From Paraburkholderia xenovorans LB400 (GTDB taxonomy: Bacteria > Pseudomonadota > Gammaproteobacteria > Burkholderiales > Burkholderiaceae): DNA of 64,000 nucleotides. The stretch covers positions 2,666,001 through 2,730,000 of the forward strand of contig NC_007951.1 in the NCBI RefSeq assembly GCF_000013645.1, written 5' to 3'. Numbering within the stretch: position 1 is the first letter of the stretch; each line of letters starts with the position of its first letter. This document shows, one piece after another, positions 17,909 through 27,339 of the stretch. The notes beneath the pieces were generated by a model. That model had not been told where the DNA came from, did not search any database, and saw only the letters and a list, made by a program, of their open reading frames with translations. Position numbers and translations under genes: made by a program.

Positions 17909-18562
17909 TTACCCCACCGCCCAACCCGCCAGCGTATCGCCGAACCCACCCCGCGCGCGAGCCACCGCGCGCGCGCTCGTAATCACGCGCGGCGCCGCGC
18001 TCCATGCAATGCGCGCGCCGATCGCAATCAGCCGGTCGACCAGTGCGACATCCTCGCTGCACGTGAGCGGCGGAAACCCGCCCGCGCGCCGGTATGCATC
18101 GGCCGACACGCCGAGATTCGCACCGTGAATGTGACGATGACCGTCGGCGTCCACGTAGGTCTTGCGGAAATATTCGCGCACGCTGTGCGGATGCGGCGTC
18201 CAGTCGTCGACGGCAATCGAGCCGCACACCGCGTCCGCCTCCAGCGAAAGCTGCGCGACCAGCCAGCCTGGCGACACGCGGCTGTCGGCGTCGGTAAACG
18301 CCAGCCAGCGCGCGCCGTCCGCCAGCAGAAAGTCCGCGCCGGTCGCACGCGCAATGCCGACATTGCGCGCCTTCAGCGTCAGCGTCTCGACGCCGTAAGC
18401 TCGCGCGATGGCGCCGGTGAAGTCGTCGCAGTCGTCGAGCACCACGACGATACGCACCGTTTCACGCGCCAGTTCCGCATGGCGCGAGGCTTCGATCAAG
18501 GCCGCGAGGCAAGGCGCGAGCAACGCCTCTTCGTTATGTGCCGGAACGATCACGCCGATCAT
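17909..18562 (-). CDS. Family 2 glycosyltransferase
   Basis: The 217-residue cytosolic GT-A protein begins MIGVIVPAHNEEALLAPCL, the GT2 nucleotide-sugar fold. It carries the metal-binding FTDADSRVSPGW and the acceptor-site segment TCSEDVALVDRL. The start at 18562 overlaps the upstream methyltransferase stop by ATGA, so the two are translationally coupled. Only the catalytic core is present, without membrane helices. The operon (acyl-CoA dehydrogenase, methyltransferase, glycosyltransferase) suggests assembly or modification of a small glycolipid or secreted metabolite. Confidence 0.88.
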   Translation of the reverse strand: MIGVIVPAHNEEALLAPCLAALIEASRHAELARETVRIVVVLDDCDDFTGAIARAYGVETLTLKARNVGIARATGADFLLADGARWLAFTDADSRVSPGWLVAQLSLEADAVCGSIAVDDWTPHPHSVREYFRKTYVDADGHRHIHGANLGVSADAYRRAGGFPPLTCSEDVALVDRLIAIGARIAWSAAPRVITSARAVARARGGFGDTLAGWAVG

Positions 18563-19164
18563 AGGAGCCCCTCGCGTTGCGCAACCGAACGGGCGTCGCG
18601 CGACCAGACGTCGATCAGCAGATCGGCTTCGTCGTGATGCGCGAGACGCGACAGGCCGCAACGCGCGTCGAACAGTGCATGCGCGGCGTCGGCGGATTCG
18701 AGCGCTTCGGCGAAGGGCCGGCGCCAATGACAGGCAAGCAGCGTACCGTCTGTCGTGAGCGAGGCGGCGATTCGCGCGGCCAGGGTTTCGAGCTCCGCGG
18801 CGTCCAGGTAGTAGGCGAATTCGCTGATCACGATCAGATCGAACGGGCCGGCCTCCGTCGGCCACTCGCGCGGCACCGTGCGTTGTTCGACCCGCACCTG
18901 CGGCGCGCCTGCGACGCGCTCGCGCGCAAGCTGCACGGCACGCTCATGCAGATCCGCGGCGAGCAGCGTATCGCAGCGCTTTGCCAGCTCGACGGTCAGT
19001 TCGCCGTTCGCGCAGCCGGGTTCGAACGCGTTCCGGTAGCGTGGACGCGGCAGCAACGCGAGCGTGAGCGAGCGCTTGCGGCGTTCATACCAGCCCTCGC
19101 GCAGCTTCCACGGATCGTCGCTCTGTTGATAGAGTTCATCGAAGTAAGTGGCAGGAGAGCTCAT
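18559..19164 (-). CDS. SAM-dependent methyltransferase (NodS-like)
   Basis: The 201-residue class I methyltransferase has motif I as AFEPGCANGELTVELAKRC (SAM-binding glycine loop), followed by LLAADLHERAVQLARERV and FDLIVISEFAYYLD. The N-terminal FDELYQQSDDPWKLREGWYERRKRSLTLA pattern, shown here in part, is typical of NodS-like enzymes, which N-methylate a sugar amine in nodulation factors. Here no nod genes are present, so only the methyltransferase class is claimed. It lies 24 bases after the acyl-CoA dehydrogenase and overlaps the glycosyltransferase. Confidence 0.85.
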   Translation of the reverse strand: MSSPATYFDELYQQSDDPWKLREGWYERRKRSLTLALLPRPRYRNAFEPGCANGELTVELAKRCDTLLAADLHERAVQLARERVAGAPQVRVEQRTVPREWPTEAGPFDLIVISEFAYYLDAAELETLAARIAASLTTDGTLLACHWRRPFAEALESADAAHALFDARCGLSRLAHHDEADLLIDVWSRDARSVAQREGLL

Positions 19165-19188
19165 GTCAGCAGCCCTCCGCGCAACGTG

Positions 19189-20379
19189 TCAGAGCATCCA
19201 CGGGGCACCTCCGGCACTACGATCAGTGCGACCCGCACCGGCCTCGTCCGCTCCAGCGGCGACGCTCAGTTCGCCGAGCGCGGCAAGATCGCGCTCCGCG
19301 TGGCTCTGCCGCAGAAACACCGGCAGATCGGCAAGTGCCCGTGCAAAGCGCGCGTCGCGGCACAACGGACCGGCGCCGAGCGTACGCGTCGCGTGATTCA
19401 TCACCGCGCTCGCGGCTTCTTCCACCACGAGGCGCGCCCGCATCGCCTCGCGTTGCGAGTCGGCCTGCGGATGCGCGTCGATGTACGCGGCGGTCTCGCG
19501 CAACACCGCGGCCGCGCCGGCCAGCGCGACTTCGACCGCGCCGAGATGCGCGAGCCGATGCGAGTCCGCCCGCTGCGCGGACGCCTCCCGCAACATCCGG
19601 CCGATCTGCGCGGCGGCACCATACCAGCACGCGGCGATACCGGCTCCGCCATGCCAGAAGCCGGGGCGGCGCACATAAGCCTGCGCGGAGCCGACCAGCG
19701 TTGCCGGTGTGCGGTCGAACGTAACGTCCGCGCTCGCCGTGGCCTGCATGCCGACCGCCTGCCATTTCGACGTATCGATCGCGATCGACGGCTGATCCAT
19801 CGCCACGGCCGCGAGTACCGGCTCACCATCCAGCCACGCGGTCACGAGCGCATGCGAGACGACACCGGCGCCCGAACACCAGGCTTTCGTACCGGTGAGG
19901 TAAAGGTCTCCGTCATCGCTTCGGAATCCTACTTTGACTGCCTCGACGCGCGCATCGGGCGGCTCCGCTGCCCATACGCCCCAACGGCTTCCCGCTCGCG
20001 GCTCGGGCCCCTGCAATTCCGCGAGAATGGCGAGCGCGTCCGTGTGGCCTTCGAACAGTTTGACGAGTCCCAGGTCGCACGCCGCCACTGCGGCAAGCGC
20101 GCGCCAGCGCGCGAGCGTGTCGCCGTGGCCCGGCAAGGGCACGGTGGGCGCACGGTCATAGCCGCGCTCGACCAGCGCGCGCAACACGCCGCCCAACGCG
20201 GCGGGGTCGTTCGGCTCGAAACGCGTGCCATGCAGATAATCTTCGAGCGACCCGGCAAGGTTCGCTTCCTTGCGCGCAGCACGGCGCGCCGCCGCATGCG
20301 CGGCGCCGGAAGCAATCAGGCCGGAGCCTTGTGGCGGCCGCGCATTGATGCCGGCCCCACGATCACGCGTATCGAGCAT
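19189..20379 (-). CDS. Acyl-CoA dehydrogenase family flavoprotein
   Basis: The 396-residue protein matches the acyl-CoA dehydrogenase layout. An N-terminal helical part includes DLGLVKLFEGHTDALAIL. A middle beta domain has GDLYLTGTKAWCSGAGVVSHALV, shown here in part. A helical C-terminal domain has REAMRARLVVEEAASAVMNHA and ends RDARFARALADLPVFLRQSHAERDL. The ATG at 20379 is preceded by AGGGAGG; a start at 20421 is weaker. It heads a tight operon with a methyltransferase and a glycosyltransferase, which suggests a role in secondary-metabolite or glycolipid tailoring rather than general fatty-acid oxidation. The catalytic base was not located with certainty. Confidence 0.85.
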   Translation of the reverse strand: MLDTRDRGAGINARPPQGSGLIASGAAHAAARRAARKEANLAGSLEDYLHGTRFEPNDPAALGGVLRALVERGYDRAPTVPLPGHGDTLARWRALAAVAACDLGLVKLFEGHTDALAILAELQGPEPRAGSRWGVWAAEPPDARVEAVKVGFRSDDGDLYLTGTKAWCSGAGVVSHALVTAWLDGEPVLAAVAMDQPSIAIDTSKWQAVGMQATASADVTFDRTPATLVGSAQAYVRRPGFWHGGAGIAACWYGAAAQIGRMLREASAQRADSHRLAHLGAVEVALAGAAAVLRETAAYIDAHPQADSQREAMRARLVVEEAASAVMNHATRTLGAGPLCRDARFARALADLPVFLRQSHAERDLAALGELSVAAGADEAGAGRTDRSAGGAPWML

Positions 20380-20571
20380 CGTGCCTCCCTGAAGCTGTTC
20401 GATCGGTTGCCAGCGGCTCATCGAGGAAGCCGCTGCACATACGAAGCGGACAGCAAGCGGCGTGCCTCACACGCCGGAGGCCGGACAGGCGACGATTCTG
20501 CTCAGGGATGCGGATGCCGGCGAGCCGTCAGGCCCGCTCTGGTATGAAGGAAGCGCGCGCTGATCCGAACG

Positions 20572-22545
20572 CTAGCCTGAAGTGCGCCCGCTGCGCCGCG
20601 CTTCAACTTCGGCCAGCAGCGTATCGAATAGCGCGAGTTCCACCGGCTTCACCAGATGCGCATGGAAACCGGCGTCGCGGCTGCGCTCGCGATCGGTTGC
20701 ATGGCCGAAGCCGGTCATGGCGGCGTACATCGTGTGGGCCAGCCCGGGCATTTCGCGCAGCGCCGCGATGGTCGCGTAGCCGTCCATTTTCGGCATTGCA
20801 ATGTCGATCACGGCGAGATGCGGCGCGAAGCGCGGCGCGACCTGCAGCGCCTGCTCGCCCTCGTAGGCAATGCGCACCTCGTGGCCTTTGAGTTCCAGCA
20901 GCATGGCCAGACTGTCGGCCGAATCGCGGTTGTCGTCGACCAGCAGAATGCGCAGCGGCGCGACCTGGCCGTTGGCCGCGTTCGCCTCGTCACCGGCGGC
21001 GTTGGACGGTGCGGCGGCGAGCGGCAGGCTCAGCGTGAACGTACTGCCGCTGCCTGGCCCTTCACTGCTCGCGACAATGCTGCCGCCGTGCATCTCGACG
21101 AGCGACTTGCACAACGTGAGGCCGATACCCAGACCGCCTTCGCCGATCGTCTGCGCCTCTTTTTCCTGAGCGAACAGGTCGAAGATCCTGTCGAGCGAGC
21201 GCAGCGCAATGCCGCAACCGGCGTCGCGCACTTCGAGCACGGCCATGTGAAAATCGATGCGCGCCACGATGTCGACAACACTGCCCACCGGCGAGAATTT
21301 GGACGCGTTGTGCAGGAGATTTTGCAGCACCTGAACGAGACGCGTCATGTCGCCGCGCACGGATATCGGCTCGAGCGGCATATGCGCGACGACGCGCTGC
21401 TCGTGCGCGTCCGTGAACGGCCGGGCCGCCTCGATCCCGCGCGCCACCACCTCGGCCAGATCGACACGGCCAACGCGCAGTTCGACCTTGTTGGACATGA
21501 TCCGGCCAACGTCGAGCAGATCATCGACCAACCTTGTGAGGTGCGTGACCTGGCGGTCGATCAGATCGCGCGAACGCGCGAGCGTCGGGCTGATGCCGGT
21601 TTCGAGCTGCATCACGCCGATCGCATTGCGCACCGGCGCGAGCGGATTGCGCAATTCATGCGCGAGGGTCGCAAGAAACTGGCGCATGCGTTCACCCGAA
21701 CGCTCCAGTTCTTCACGCTGACGCCGCTCGGTCAGATCGCGCGTGACCTTGGCGAAGCCGCATAGCCGCTTCGATTCGTCATACACCGCGGTGATGTTGA
21801 CGTTGGCCCAGAAAGTCGTGCCGTCCTTGCGCACCCGCCAGCCTTCGTCCTCGACATGGCCGATCTGCCGCGCAATCGCCAGTTCGCGCGCGGGCTTGCC
21901 CGCCGCCGCGTCTTCCGGCGGATAGAAGGTCGAGAAATGCCGGCCGACGATCTCTTCGCGCGTATAGCCTTTGATGCGCGCGGCGCCTTCATTCCAGCTC
22001 ACCACGTTGCCTTGCGGGTCGAGCATGAATATCGCGTAGTCCTTGACACTGTCGACCAGCAAACGGAAACGCTCTTCGCTTTGCCGCAGCGCCTCCAGAT
22101 AGTCGCGCCGCGCGGTCAGATCGCGCGTGATCTTGGCGAAGCCGGTGAGAATGCCCGCGTCGTTGCGGATCGCCGTGATCACGACATTCGACCAGAAGGT
22201 GGTGCCGTTCTTGCGAACCCGCCAGCCTTCGTCCTCGAAGCGGCCGGTCAGCGAAGCCTGCTGCAATTCGTACGCGGGCCAGTCGCGTGCCACGGCATCC
22301 TCGGTATAGAAGCACGAAAAGTGCTGGCCGATGATCTCCCTCTCCGTGTAACCCGCCTGCTTCAGTGCGCCGGTATTGCAGCTGACGATCCGGCCGGTCG
22401 CGTCGAGCAGGAAGATTGCATAGTCTTCGATCGCCTGCATCAGCGCCCAGTAGTCGACGTCCGCCGCCGGGTTCATGCGGGTCGGCGCCGGGACGTTGGC
22501 AGGCTCGACGTTCTGGCCGGCGGAGGGGACATCGAGTTGGTTCAT
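20572..22545 (-). CDS. PAS-PAS hybrid sensor histidine kinase / response regulator
   Basis: The 657-residue soluble kinase has two PAS domains (about 30-150 and 165-290). Each ends in a PAC segment with EDEGWRVRKNGTTFWSN or its near-copy. A HisKA domain has its phospho-acceptor in LATLAHELRNPLAPVRN (about 297-313). The HATPase has an N box LQNLLHNASKF and G boxes DAGCGIA and GGLGIGLTLCK. A C-terminal receiver (about 535-655) carries VDDN and acceptor Asp in AVIDIAMPKMDG. No membrane segment is seen. No DNA-binding output regulator is adjacent. The two PAS modules look like an internal duplication. Confidence 0.93.
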   Translation of the reverse strand: MNQLDVPSAGQNVEPANVPAPTRMNPAADVDYWALMQAIEDYAIFLLDATGRIVSCNTGALKQAGYTEREIIGQHFSCFYTEDAVARDWPAYELQQASLTGRFEDEGWRVRKNGTTFWSNVVITAIRNDAGILTGFAKITRDLTARRDYLEALRQSEERFRLLVDSVKDYAIFMLDPQGNVVSWNEGAARIKGYTREEIVGRHFSTFYPPEDAAAGKPARELAIARQIGHVEDEGWRVRKDGTTFWANVNITAVYDESKRLCGFAKVTRDLTERRQREELERSGERMRQFLATLAHELRNPLAPVRNAIGVMQLETGISPTLARSRDLIDRQVTHLTRLVDDLLDVGRIMSNKVELRVGRVDLAEVVARGIEAARPFTDAHEQRVVAHMPLEPISVRGDMTRLVQVLQNLLHNASKFSPVGSVVDIVARIDFHMAVLEVRDAGCGIALRSLDRIFDLFAQEKEAQTIGEGGLGIGLTLCKSLVEMHGGSIVASSEGPGSGSTFTLSLPLAAAPSNAAGDEANAANGQVAPLRILLVDDNRDSADSLAMLLELKGHEVRIAYEGEQALQVAPRFAPHLAVIDIAMPKMDGYATIAALREMPGLAHTMYAAMTGFGHATDRERSRDAGFHAHLVKPVELALFDTLLAEVEARRSGRTSG

Positions 22546-22736
22546 GGTGTCGACGAAGTAGGGCTATGTCCAAAAGCATACACCGCGATGCGGCGGCTGC
22601 TTCGTTTATGGTGTCGCGTGACTGTCACCGGGCCGGCATGGCGCCGCCATCCTGAGTCGGGAAACATCGGCGGGACGAGCGGGCCTCGCAATTGCTACTC
22701 CGTCATCGCCCATCACCAGAAGAACAGGAGTCACAA

Positions 22737-22973
22737 TTGAAACGAGCCTTCACTACCTTTGCTTTCGCCGCTGCATTGGCACTCACTCATACGGCAGCGC
22801 AGGCGGAGGGCTGCACTAAAGGCGCGGTCGTAGGCGGCGTGGCCGGCCACGTTGCCGGCGGCCACGGCGTAGCGGGCGCGGCGGCCGGCTGCGCAGTCGG
22901 CCATCACGAGGCTAAAAAGAAGGACAAGGAAGCGAGCGCGGCCGCGGCCGCCAGCCAGCCCGCGGGCAAATAA
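22737..22973 (+). CDS. Small exported glycine-zipper protein
   Basis: About 78 residues from a TTG start at 22737, chosen because AGGAG lies just upstream and it opens a signal peptide (KRAFTTFAFAAALALTHTAAQA). The mature part has a Gly/Ala zipper (GAVVGGVAGHVAGGHGVAGA) flanked by two Cys, then a Lys-rich linker and an Ala tail. Glycine-zipper proteins of this type are periplasmic or membrane-associated. It is divergent from the hybrid kinase. Function unknown. Confidence 0.78.
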   Translation: MKRAFTTFAFAAALALTHTAAQAEGCTKGAVVGGVAGHVAGGHGVAGAAAGCAVGHHEAKKKDKEASAAAAASQPAGK

Positions 22974-23123
22974 CCGGCGTGACGAACCGGGCCGGTGGTG
23001 ATCGCCCGGTTGCCACCGGTTCGAATGAGGTCTTTGTTGACGCGGGACAGTCAGTACGAAGTCAGCGGCGAAGTCGGCCGCGAAATCAGCGGCAAAAACG
23101 GAGCCCTCGTTGCCACCGGACAG

Positions 23124-24185
23124 TCAGCCGGCAGCACTGACCTTTTCCGCCAGCTTCGCGTCGTAACTCGAATGGACGTGCACGCGCTTCTTCTCCGGAT
23201 AAGCGTACGAGTACGCCTTGCGCAGCGCCAGCGACGCCTCGTGAAAGCCCGACAGGATCAGCTTCTGCTTGTTCGGATAGTGGGCAATGTCGCCGACCGC
23301 GAAAATGCCGGGCCGCGAGCTCTCGTAGTTCGACGTATCCACATCGACACGGCCGCCGTGAATCGACAGTCCCCATTGCGCGATCGGCCCGAGATCGGCG
23401 ACGAGTCCGTACAGCGCGACGAGATGCTCGGCGGCGAGTTGCGTCTCGCCCTCGATATGCCGCAAGGTAATCGACTTCAACGCATCGTCCTCGACGTCGA
23501 GGCCCGCAATCGCGCCGACCACGAAGTCCATCTCGCCCGCCTCGACCGCGCGCCGCATCGACTCGACACTCGAATCCGCCGCACTGAAACCGCTGCGCCG
23601 ATGCACCAGCGTCACCCGGCGCGCGACCTTGCGCAGCGCCAATGCCCAGTCGAGCGCGGAGTCACCGCCGCCGGCCACGACCACGGTCTTGCCGGCGAAG
23701 TCGGCAAGACGCGGCACGCTGTAATGCACGTGACGCGACTCCAGCGGCACGGCTTCAGCCAGCGCCAGCTTTTGCGGCACGAACGCGCCGTTGCCGGCGG
23801 CCAGCAGGATCGCCGCGACATCGAACACGAGGCCGCGATCGGTACGCACGGTCCAGCGCCCGTCGCCACCCTGCTCGACCGACTCGACCCGCTGTTCGAG
23901 ATGAATGGGCGGGTCGAACGGCCTGCATTGCGCGAGCAGGCGCTCGACCAGCTCCCGCGCCGTGCAGGATGGAATGGCGGGAATATCGTAGATCGGCTTG
24001 TCCGGATACAGCTCGATGCATTGGCCGCCGACCTTGTCGAGCCCGTCGACGATCTGGCAGGACAGGCCGATTACGCCCGCCTCGAAGGCGGCAAAAAGTC
24101 CCACGGGGCCCGCGCCCACGATCAGGACGTCGGTGCGGATCGGCGGCGATGGCGATGGCGATGGCAGGTTGGCGGCGGAACTCAT
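23124..24185 (-). CDS. Ferredoxin/flavodoxin-NADP reductase-like (thioredoxin-reductase fold)
   Basis: The 353-residue flavoprotein has an FAD motif DVLIVGAGPVGLFAAFEAG near residue 20, a second dinucleotide motif VVVAGGGDSALDWALAL near 160 for NADPH, and a C-terminal FAD motif GIFAVGDIAHYPNKQKLILSG, written here up to 20 residues at a time. The redox-active CxxC of thioredoxin reductase is absent (LSCQIVDGLDKVGGQC only). This matches the TrxR-like ferredoxin-NADP reductase group. ATG 24185 starts at MSSAAN; a Ser-Pro repeat (SPSPSPP) follows. It probably supplies reduced ferredoxin or flavodoxin, or oxidises NADPH. Confidence 0.88.
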   Translation of the reverse strand: MSSAANLPSPSPSPPIRTDVLIVGAGPVGLFAAFEAGVIGLSCQIVDGLDKVGGQCIELYPDKPIYDIPAIPSCTARELVERLLAQCRPFDPPIHLEQRVESVEQGGDGRWTVRTDRGLVFDVAAILLAAGNGAFVPQKLALAEAVPLESRHVHYSVPRLADFAGKTVVVAGGGDSALDWALALRKVARRVTLVHRRSGFSAADSSVESMRRAVEAGEMDFVVGAIAGLDVEDDALKSITLRHIEGETQLAAEHLVALYGLVADLGPIAQWGLSIHGGRVDVDTSNYESSRPGIFAVGDIAHYPNKQKLILSGFHEASLALRKAYSYAYPEKKRVHVHSSYDAKLAEKVSAAG

Positions 24186-24394
24186 GCGCGATCTCTTCGG
24201 ATAGGTGGATGACCCACCATACCGAATCGCCGAATGCACGGCAACGATGCCATTACCATCGGTAAGGGCGCTCGGCGTGGCCGATTCCGGCTTCGTTGCG
24301 CAAGCGGGCTGCTACCGGATACCGTTGCGCGAAGGCAGCCTGGAAGGCGCCTGTGCGAACGCCGCGGCGTGAATACGATTTAGAAGCGGACAGT

Positions 24395-25969
24395 TCAGAA
24401 AGCGGCCTCGCGCTGCGCCGCATCGCTCGCGACTTTGAATGCCGCGGTCAGCTCGCTCAATTGCCGAGCCTGGTCCGCGAGCGAGTTCGCGGTCGCCGCG
24501 CTTTCTTCCACCAGCGCCGCATTGTGCTGCGTGACCTCGTCCATCTGCGTGACGGCGAGGCTCACCTGTCTGATGCCTTCGCTCTGTTCTTTCGAGGCCG
24601 CCGCGATTTCGCCGACGATACGCGCCACGCGCCCGATCGCGGTTTCGATTTCCTGCATCGTGCCGCCCGCTTCGTCGACGAGTCCCGCGCCGCTCTCCAC
24701 GCGCGAGGTCGACTCCGCGATCAGCGCGCCGATCTCTTTCGCAGCAGCCGCCGAACGCTGCGCCAGACTGCGCACCTCGCCCGCCACCACCGCGAAGCCG
24801 CGCCCTTCTTCGCCCGCGCGGGCCGCCTCGACAGCCGCGTTCAGCGCGAGGATATTGGTCTGAAACGCAATGCCTTCGATCGCGGTAATGATGCCCGTCA
24901 TTTTCGACGAACCCGCGTGGATCACGCGCATGGTCTCGACCATGCTGCCCACCGAATCGCGCCCGCGCGCGGCCATTTCCGACGCGCGCGTGGCCAGCTC
25001 GCTCGCGTGATGCGCGTTCTCGGCATTCAGTTGCACGGTGGAGGTGAGCTGCTCCATCGCCGCCGCGGTTTCTTCGAGCGACGCGGCCTGTTCCTCGGTG
25101 CGTTGCGACAGATCGAGATTGCCCGCGGCGATCTGCTGCGTGGACGATGCGATCGAATGCGAACCGGCCCGCACGGTGGTGACGGTCGCGCCAAGCTTGT
25201 CCTGCATCGACGCGACACCGCGCAACAGCGTCGCCATTTCGTCGTTCGAACGAATCGGCACATGGGTCGTCAGTTCGCCGGCGGCGATCGCGTCGAACTG
25301 GCGCAGCGCGTCGTTCAGCGGCGCCATGATCGCGCGGCGCAACGTGCGCCAGCTGATGAACGCCACCGTCAGCCCCACCAGAATGCTGCCGATGCACGCG
25401 TAAAGCAGCGTATGAAAAAGCGCGGCGGAGCGCTCGTTCGCGTCGCTCGCCTGCTGGTCCAGATAATTCTCCAGCGCACCCTGGCTCGCGTTCATCGCCG
25501 TATAAAGGCCGATCAGATGATTCGCGCGGCTTTCGTCCATCCAGCTCGCGTCGCCGCTGCGGATCGCCGCGATCAGTTTGTCGATGCCGTCGCGGCGCAC
25601 GGCGGTGCGCTTCGCGTCGAGGTCGTCGGTGAGGCGCTGCAGTTCGGGCGTTTTCGGCAGATCGCGAAAGGCGTTCCACCATTTGTCCGAATCGCCGAGC
25701 AGCATGCGGGCGCGCTCGAGTTGCGCGGCCAGTTGCGGCGAGTGCGGATTGCTCATGGCCCAGTCGAGTCCGAAACGCGCCCGCGACATGGCCGTGCCTG
25801 ATTTGCCGAGCGCGACGACCGACGCGAAATGGACCGTGTACGCGTCGTGCTGCGCCTCGTTGCTCCGGTTCATGCCGAGAATGCCGAGCGCGCCGGTGGC
25901 AATCAGCAGCACGCCGAGAAACGCGATCGTGATCGCGATCCGTAGATTGATAGTCAGGTTCCTGGTCAT
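24395..25969 (-). CDS. Methyl-accepting chemotaxis protein
   Basis: About 524 residues. TM1 ([20 protein letters not shown]) is followed by a four-helix-bundle periplasmic domain. TM2 ([17 protein letters not shown]) leads into a HAMP linker and the cytoplasmic signalling hairpin with the invariant tip [20 protein letters not shown]. The methylation helices contain [17 protein letters not shown]. The C-terminus stops in QREAAF without a CheR-binding pentapeptide. The start at 25969 is chosen because the longer frame adds only a basic segment. No che genes are near; the ligand is unknown. Confidence 0.93.
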   Translation of the reverse strand: MTRNLTINLRIAITIAFLGVLLIATGALGILGMNRSNEAQHDAYTVHFASVVALGKSGTAMSRARFGLDWAMSNPHSPQLAAQLERARMLLGDSDKWWNAFRDLPKTPELQRLTDDLDAKRTAVRRDGIDKLIAAIRSGDASWMDESRANHLIGLYTAMNASQGALENYLDQQASDANERSAALFHTLLYACIGSILVGLTVAFISWRTLRRAIMAPLNDALRQFDAIAAGELTTHVPIRSNDEMATLLRGVASMQDKLGATVTTVRAGSHSIASSTQQIAAGNLDLSQRTEEQAASLEETAAAMEQLTSTVQLNAENAHHASELATRASEMAARGRDSVGSMVETMRVIHAGSSKMTGIITAIEGIAFQTNILALNAAVEAARAGEEGRGFAVVAGEVRSLAQRSAAAAKEIGALIAESTSRVESGAGLVDEAGGTMQEIETAIGRVARIVGEIAAASKEQSEGIRQVSLAVTQMDEVTQHNAALVEESAATANSLADQARQLSELTAAFKVASDAAQREAAF

Positions 25970-26322
25970 CGTGGTTTTGATCGCTCTGGCTGTTTTTGCG
26001 CGCTGGCTCATGACGTGCGGCCCCGCGCACGGTGACAGGCGATGGGTCCCCGACGCCTTTCACATGACCAGTTTGATTTTGTGATTCAACGATTTTGTTC
26101 CACAAATGGAACGTATAACCGTATATGGAAAGTATAACGACTCGTGTCTAGGCGAAAAAATAATATTTGGCAGGGGCGCGGCAAACGCGCAACAGGCTGT
26201 GCCTGGCTGTGCCTGGCTGTGCAAGCCGTCACGTGTGGCGTGACTGAAGCGCGGCGCGGTGTTCCCCATGCCGACCGCGCCCTACCGCGCTCTGTTAGCT
26301 GCGTACGCTCACGTGTGCTGGC
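25970..26322. other. Intergenic region between LysR gene and chemoreceptor
   Basis: This 353-base region holds a perfect inverted repeat GTTCCA-CAAA-TGGAAC (26097-26112), an operator-like element about 130 bases upstream of the chemoreceptor. It also holds a tandem repeat of CTGTGCCTGG with 2.7 copies (26197-26225). The stretch 26090-26170 is distinctly AT-rich (GTATAACC, GTATATGG, AGTATAACG) and probably carries the chemoreceptor promoter. No gene seen. Confidence 0.5.
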
Positions 26323-27183
26323 TCACTCCCCGATCCACGACCCACGCAGATCGCTGTCATGCAGCAACTTCAACAGCGTGCCCGCCGGCCGGCTGAGCCG
26401 CTTCGCCGCCAGCGCGATGAATTCCACCGACGGCAACGCCGGCAGACTCGCCGCGTTCAGCGGCGCCGCCAGACCCCGAGCGGCCAGATACTGCGGACGA
26501 ACCATGATGCCGAGCCCGCCGCGCGCCGCCGCGATGCAGCCGGCGTGACTGCTGCTCGTGCACACCACCTGCCAGCGGAAACCCGCCTCGGCGAGCGCGT
26601 CGAGCACGACGGCCCGCGTCACGCTCGGCTCGGCGACGAGAATCAGCGGCAATGGCTGGCTCAGATCGACCAGTGTGCCGGCGCGCGCGAGCCACTCCAG
26701 CCGCCCGGTGAAAAGCGGCACGCCGCGCCGGTCGCCAAGACGCCGCTTGCCGACCAGCAGATCGATCGCGCCCGCGTCGAGCAGTTCATACAGCTTGCCG
26801 GTCATGCCGATGGTGATTTCCAGTTCGACATCGGGATGCGCGTTGCGAAACGCGGCCAGTACGGTGGGCAGCGGGCCGAGCGCGACGTCGTCCGAGGAAC
26901 CGAGCCGCACGCGGCCCTTCAGGCGCGGCGCGCGAAACTGCGACTCGGCTCGCGCGAGCGCCTGCAGAATCACGCTGGCATGCGCGAGCATGGCTTCGCC
27001 GTCGGGCGTCATGGCAAGCGAATGGGTGTCGCGCACGAAGAGGCGGCGGCCCACGCTTTCTTCGAGCCGCCGGATGTGTTCGCTGACGCTCGATTGCGTC
27101 AGGCCGAGCCGCCGCCCTGCCTCGGTGAAACTGTGGCAGGCCGCGACGGTCGAGAAGGTCTTGAGCCAGATGGGATTGAGCAT
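26323..27183 (-). CDS. LysR-family transcriptional regulator
   Basis: The 286-residue protein has an N-terminal winged helix-turn-helix (LKTFSTVAACHSFTEAGRRL then TQSSVSEHIRRLEESVGRRL). A periplasmic-binding-like effector domain follows (GRVRLGSSDDVALGPL, DLLVGKRRL). It is divergent from the DHA2 exporter at 27340, the usual arrangement for a LysR activator of an efflux gene. The 156-base interval holds TTGAC-N6-GTCAA (27249-27264), a candidate binding site. Confidence 0.93.
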   Translation of the reverse strand: MLNPIWLKTFSTVAACHSFTEAGRRLGLTQSSVSEHIRRLEESVGRRLFVRDTHSLAMTPDGEAMLAHASVILQALARAESQFRAPRLKGRVRLGSSDDVALGPLPTVLAAFRNAHPDVELEITIGMTGKLYELLDAGAIDLLVGKRRLGDRRGVPLFTGRLEWLARAGTLVDLSQPLPLILVAEPSVTRAVVLDALAEAGFRWQVVCTSSSHAGCIAAARGGLGIMVRPQYLAARGLAAPLNAASLPALPSVEFIALAAKRLSRPAGTLLKLLHDSDLRGSWIGE

Positions 27184-27248
27184 CGGCTATTCTCGCGCTG
27201 CTTATCGGCAATGTCGATGACAATCAGCGCCCCTAGTGGGGTTCCCGA

Positions 27249-27264
27249 TTGACGAGGATGTCAA
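27249..27264. promoter_or_regulatory. Inverted repeat, candidate LysR site (TTGAC-N6-GTCAA)
   Basis: A perfect 5-bp inverted repeat with a 6-bp spacer lies between divergent lysR and exporter genes, 66 bases from the LysR start. Location and size fit a LysR recognition site; binding is inferred. Confidence 0.35.
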
Positions 27265-27339
27265 TATCATGACGCAATTCCCCCAATCAATGCTCCGAGC
27301 CCAGGCGCGCCTCTGCCGGCCCGCCGCCCCCCGTAAAAG

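Noticed and set aside
24312..26105. Overlapping 597-codon minus-strand frame over the chemoreceptor
   Set aside because: It is out of frame with the clear chemoreceptor motifs and Arg-rich, so it is a shadow.
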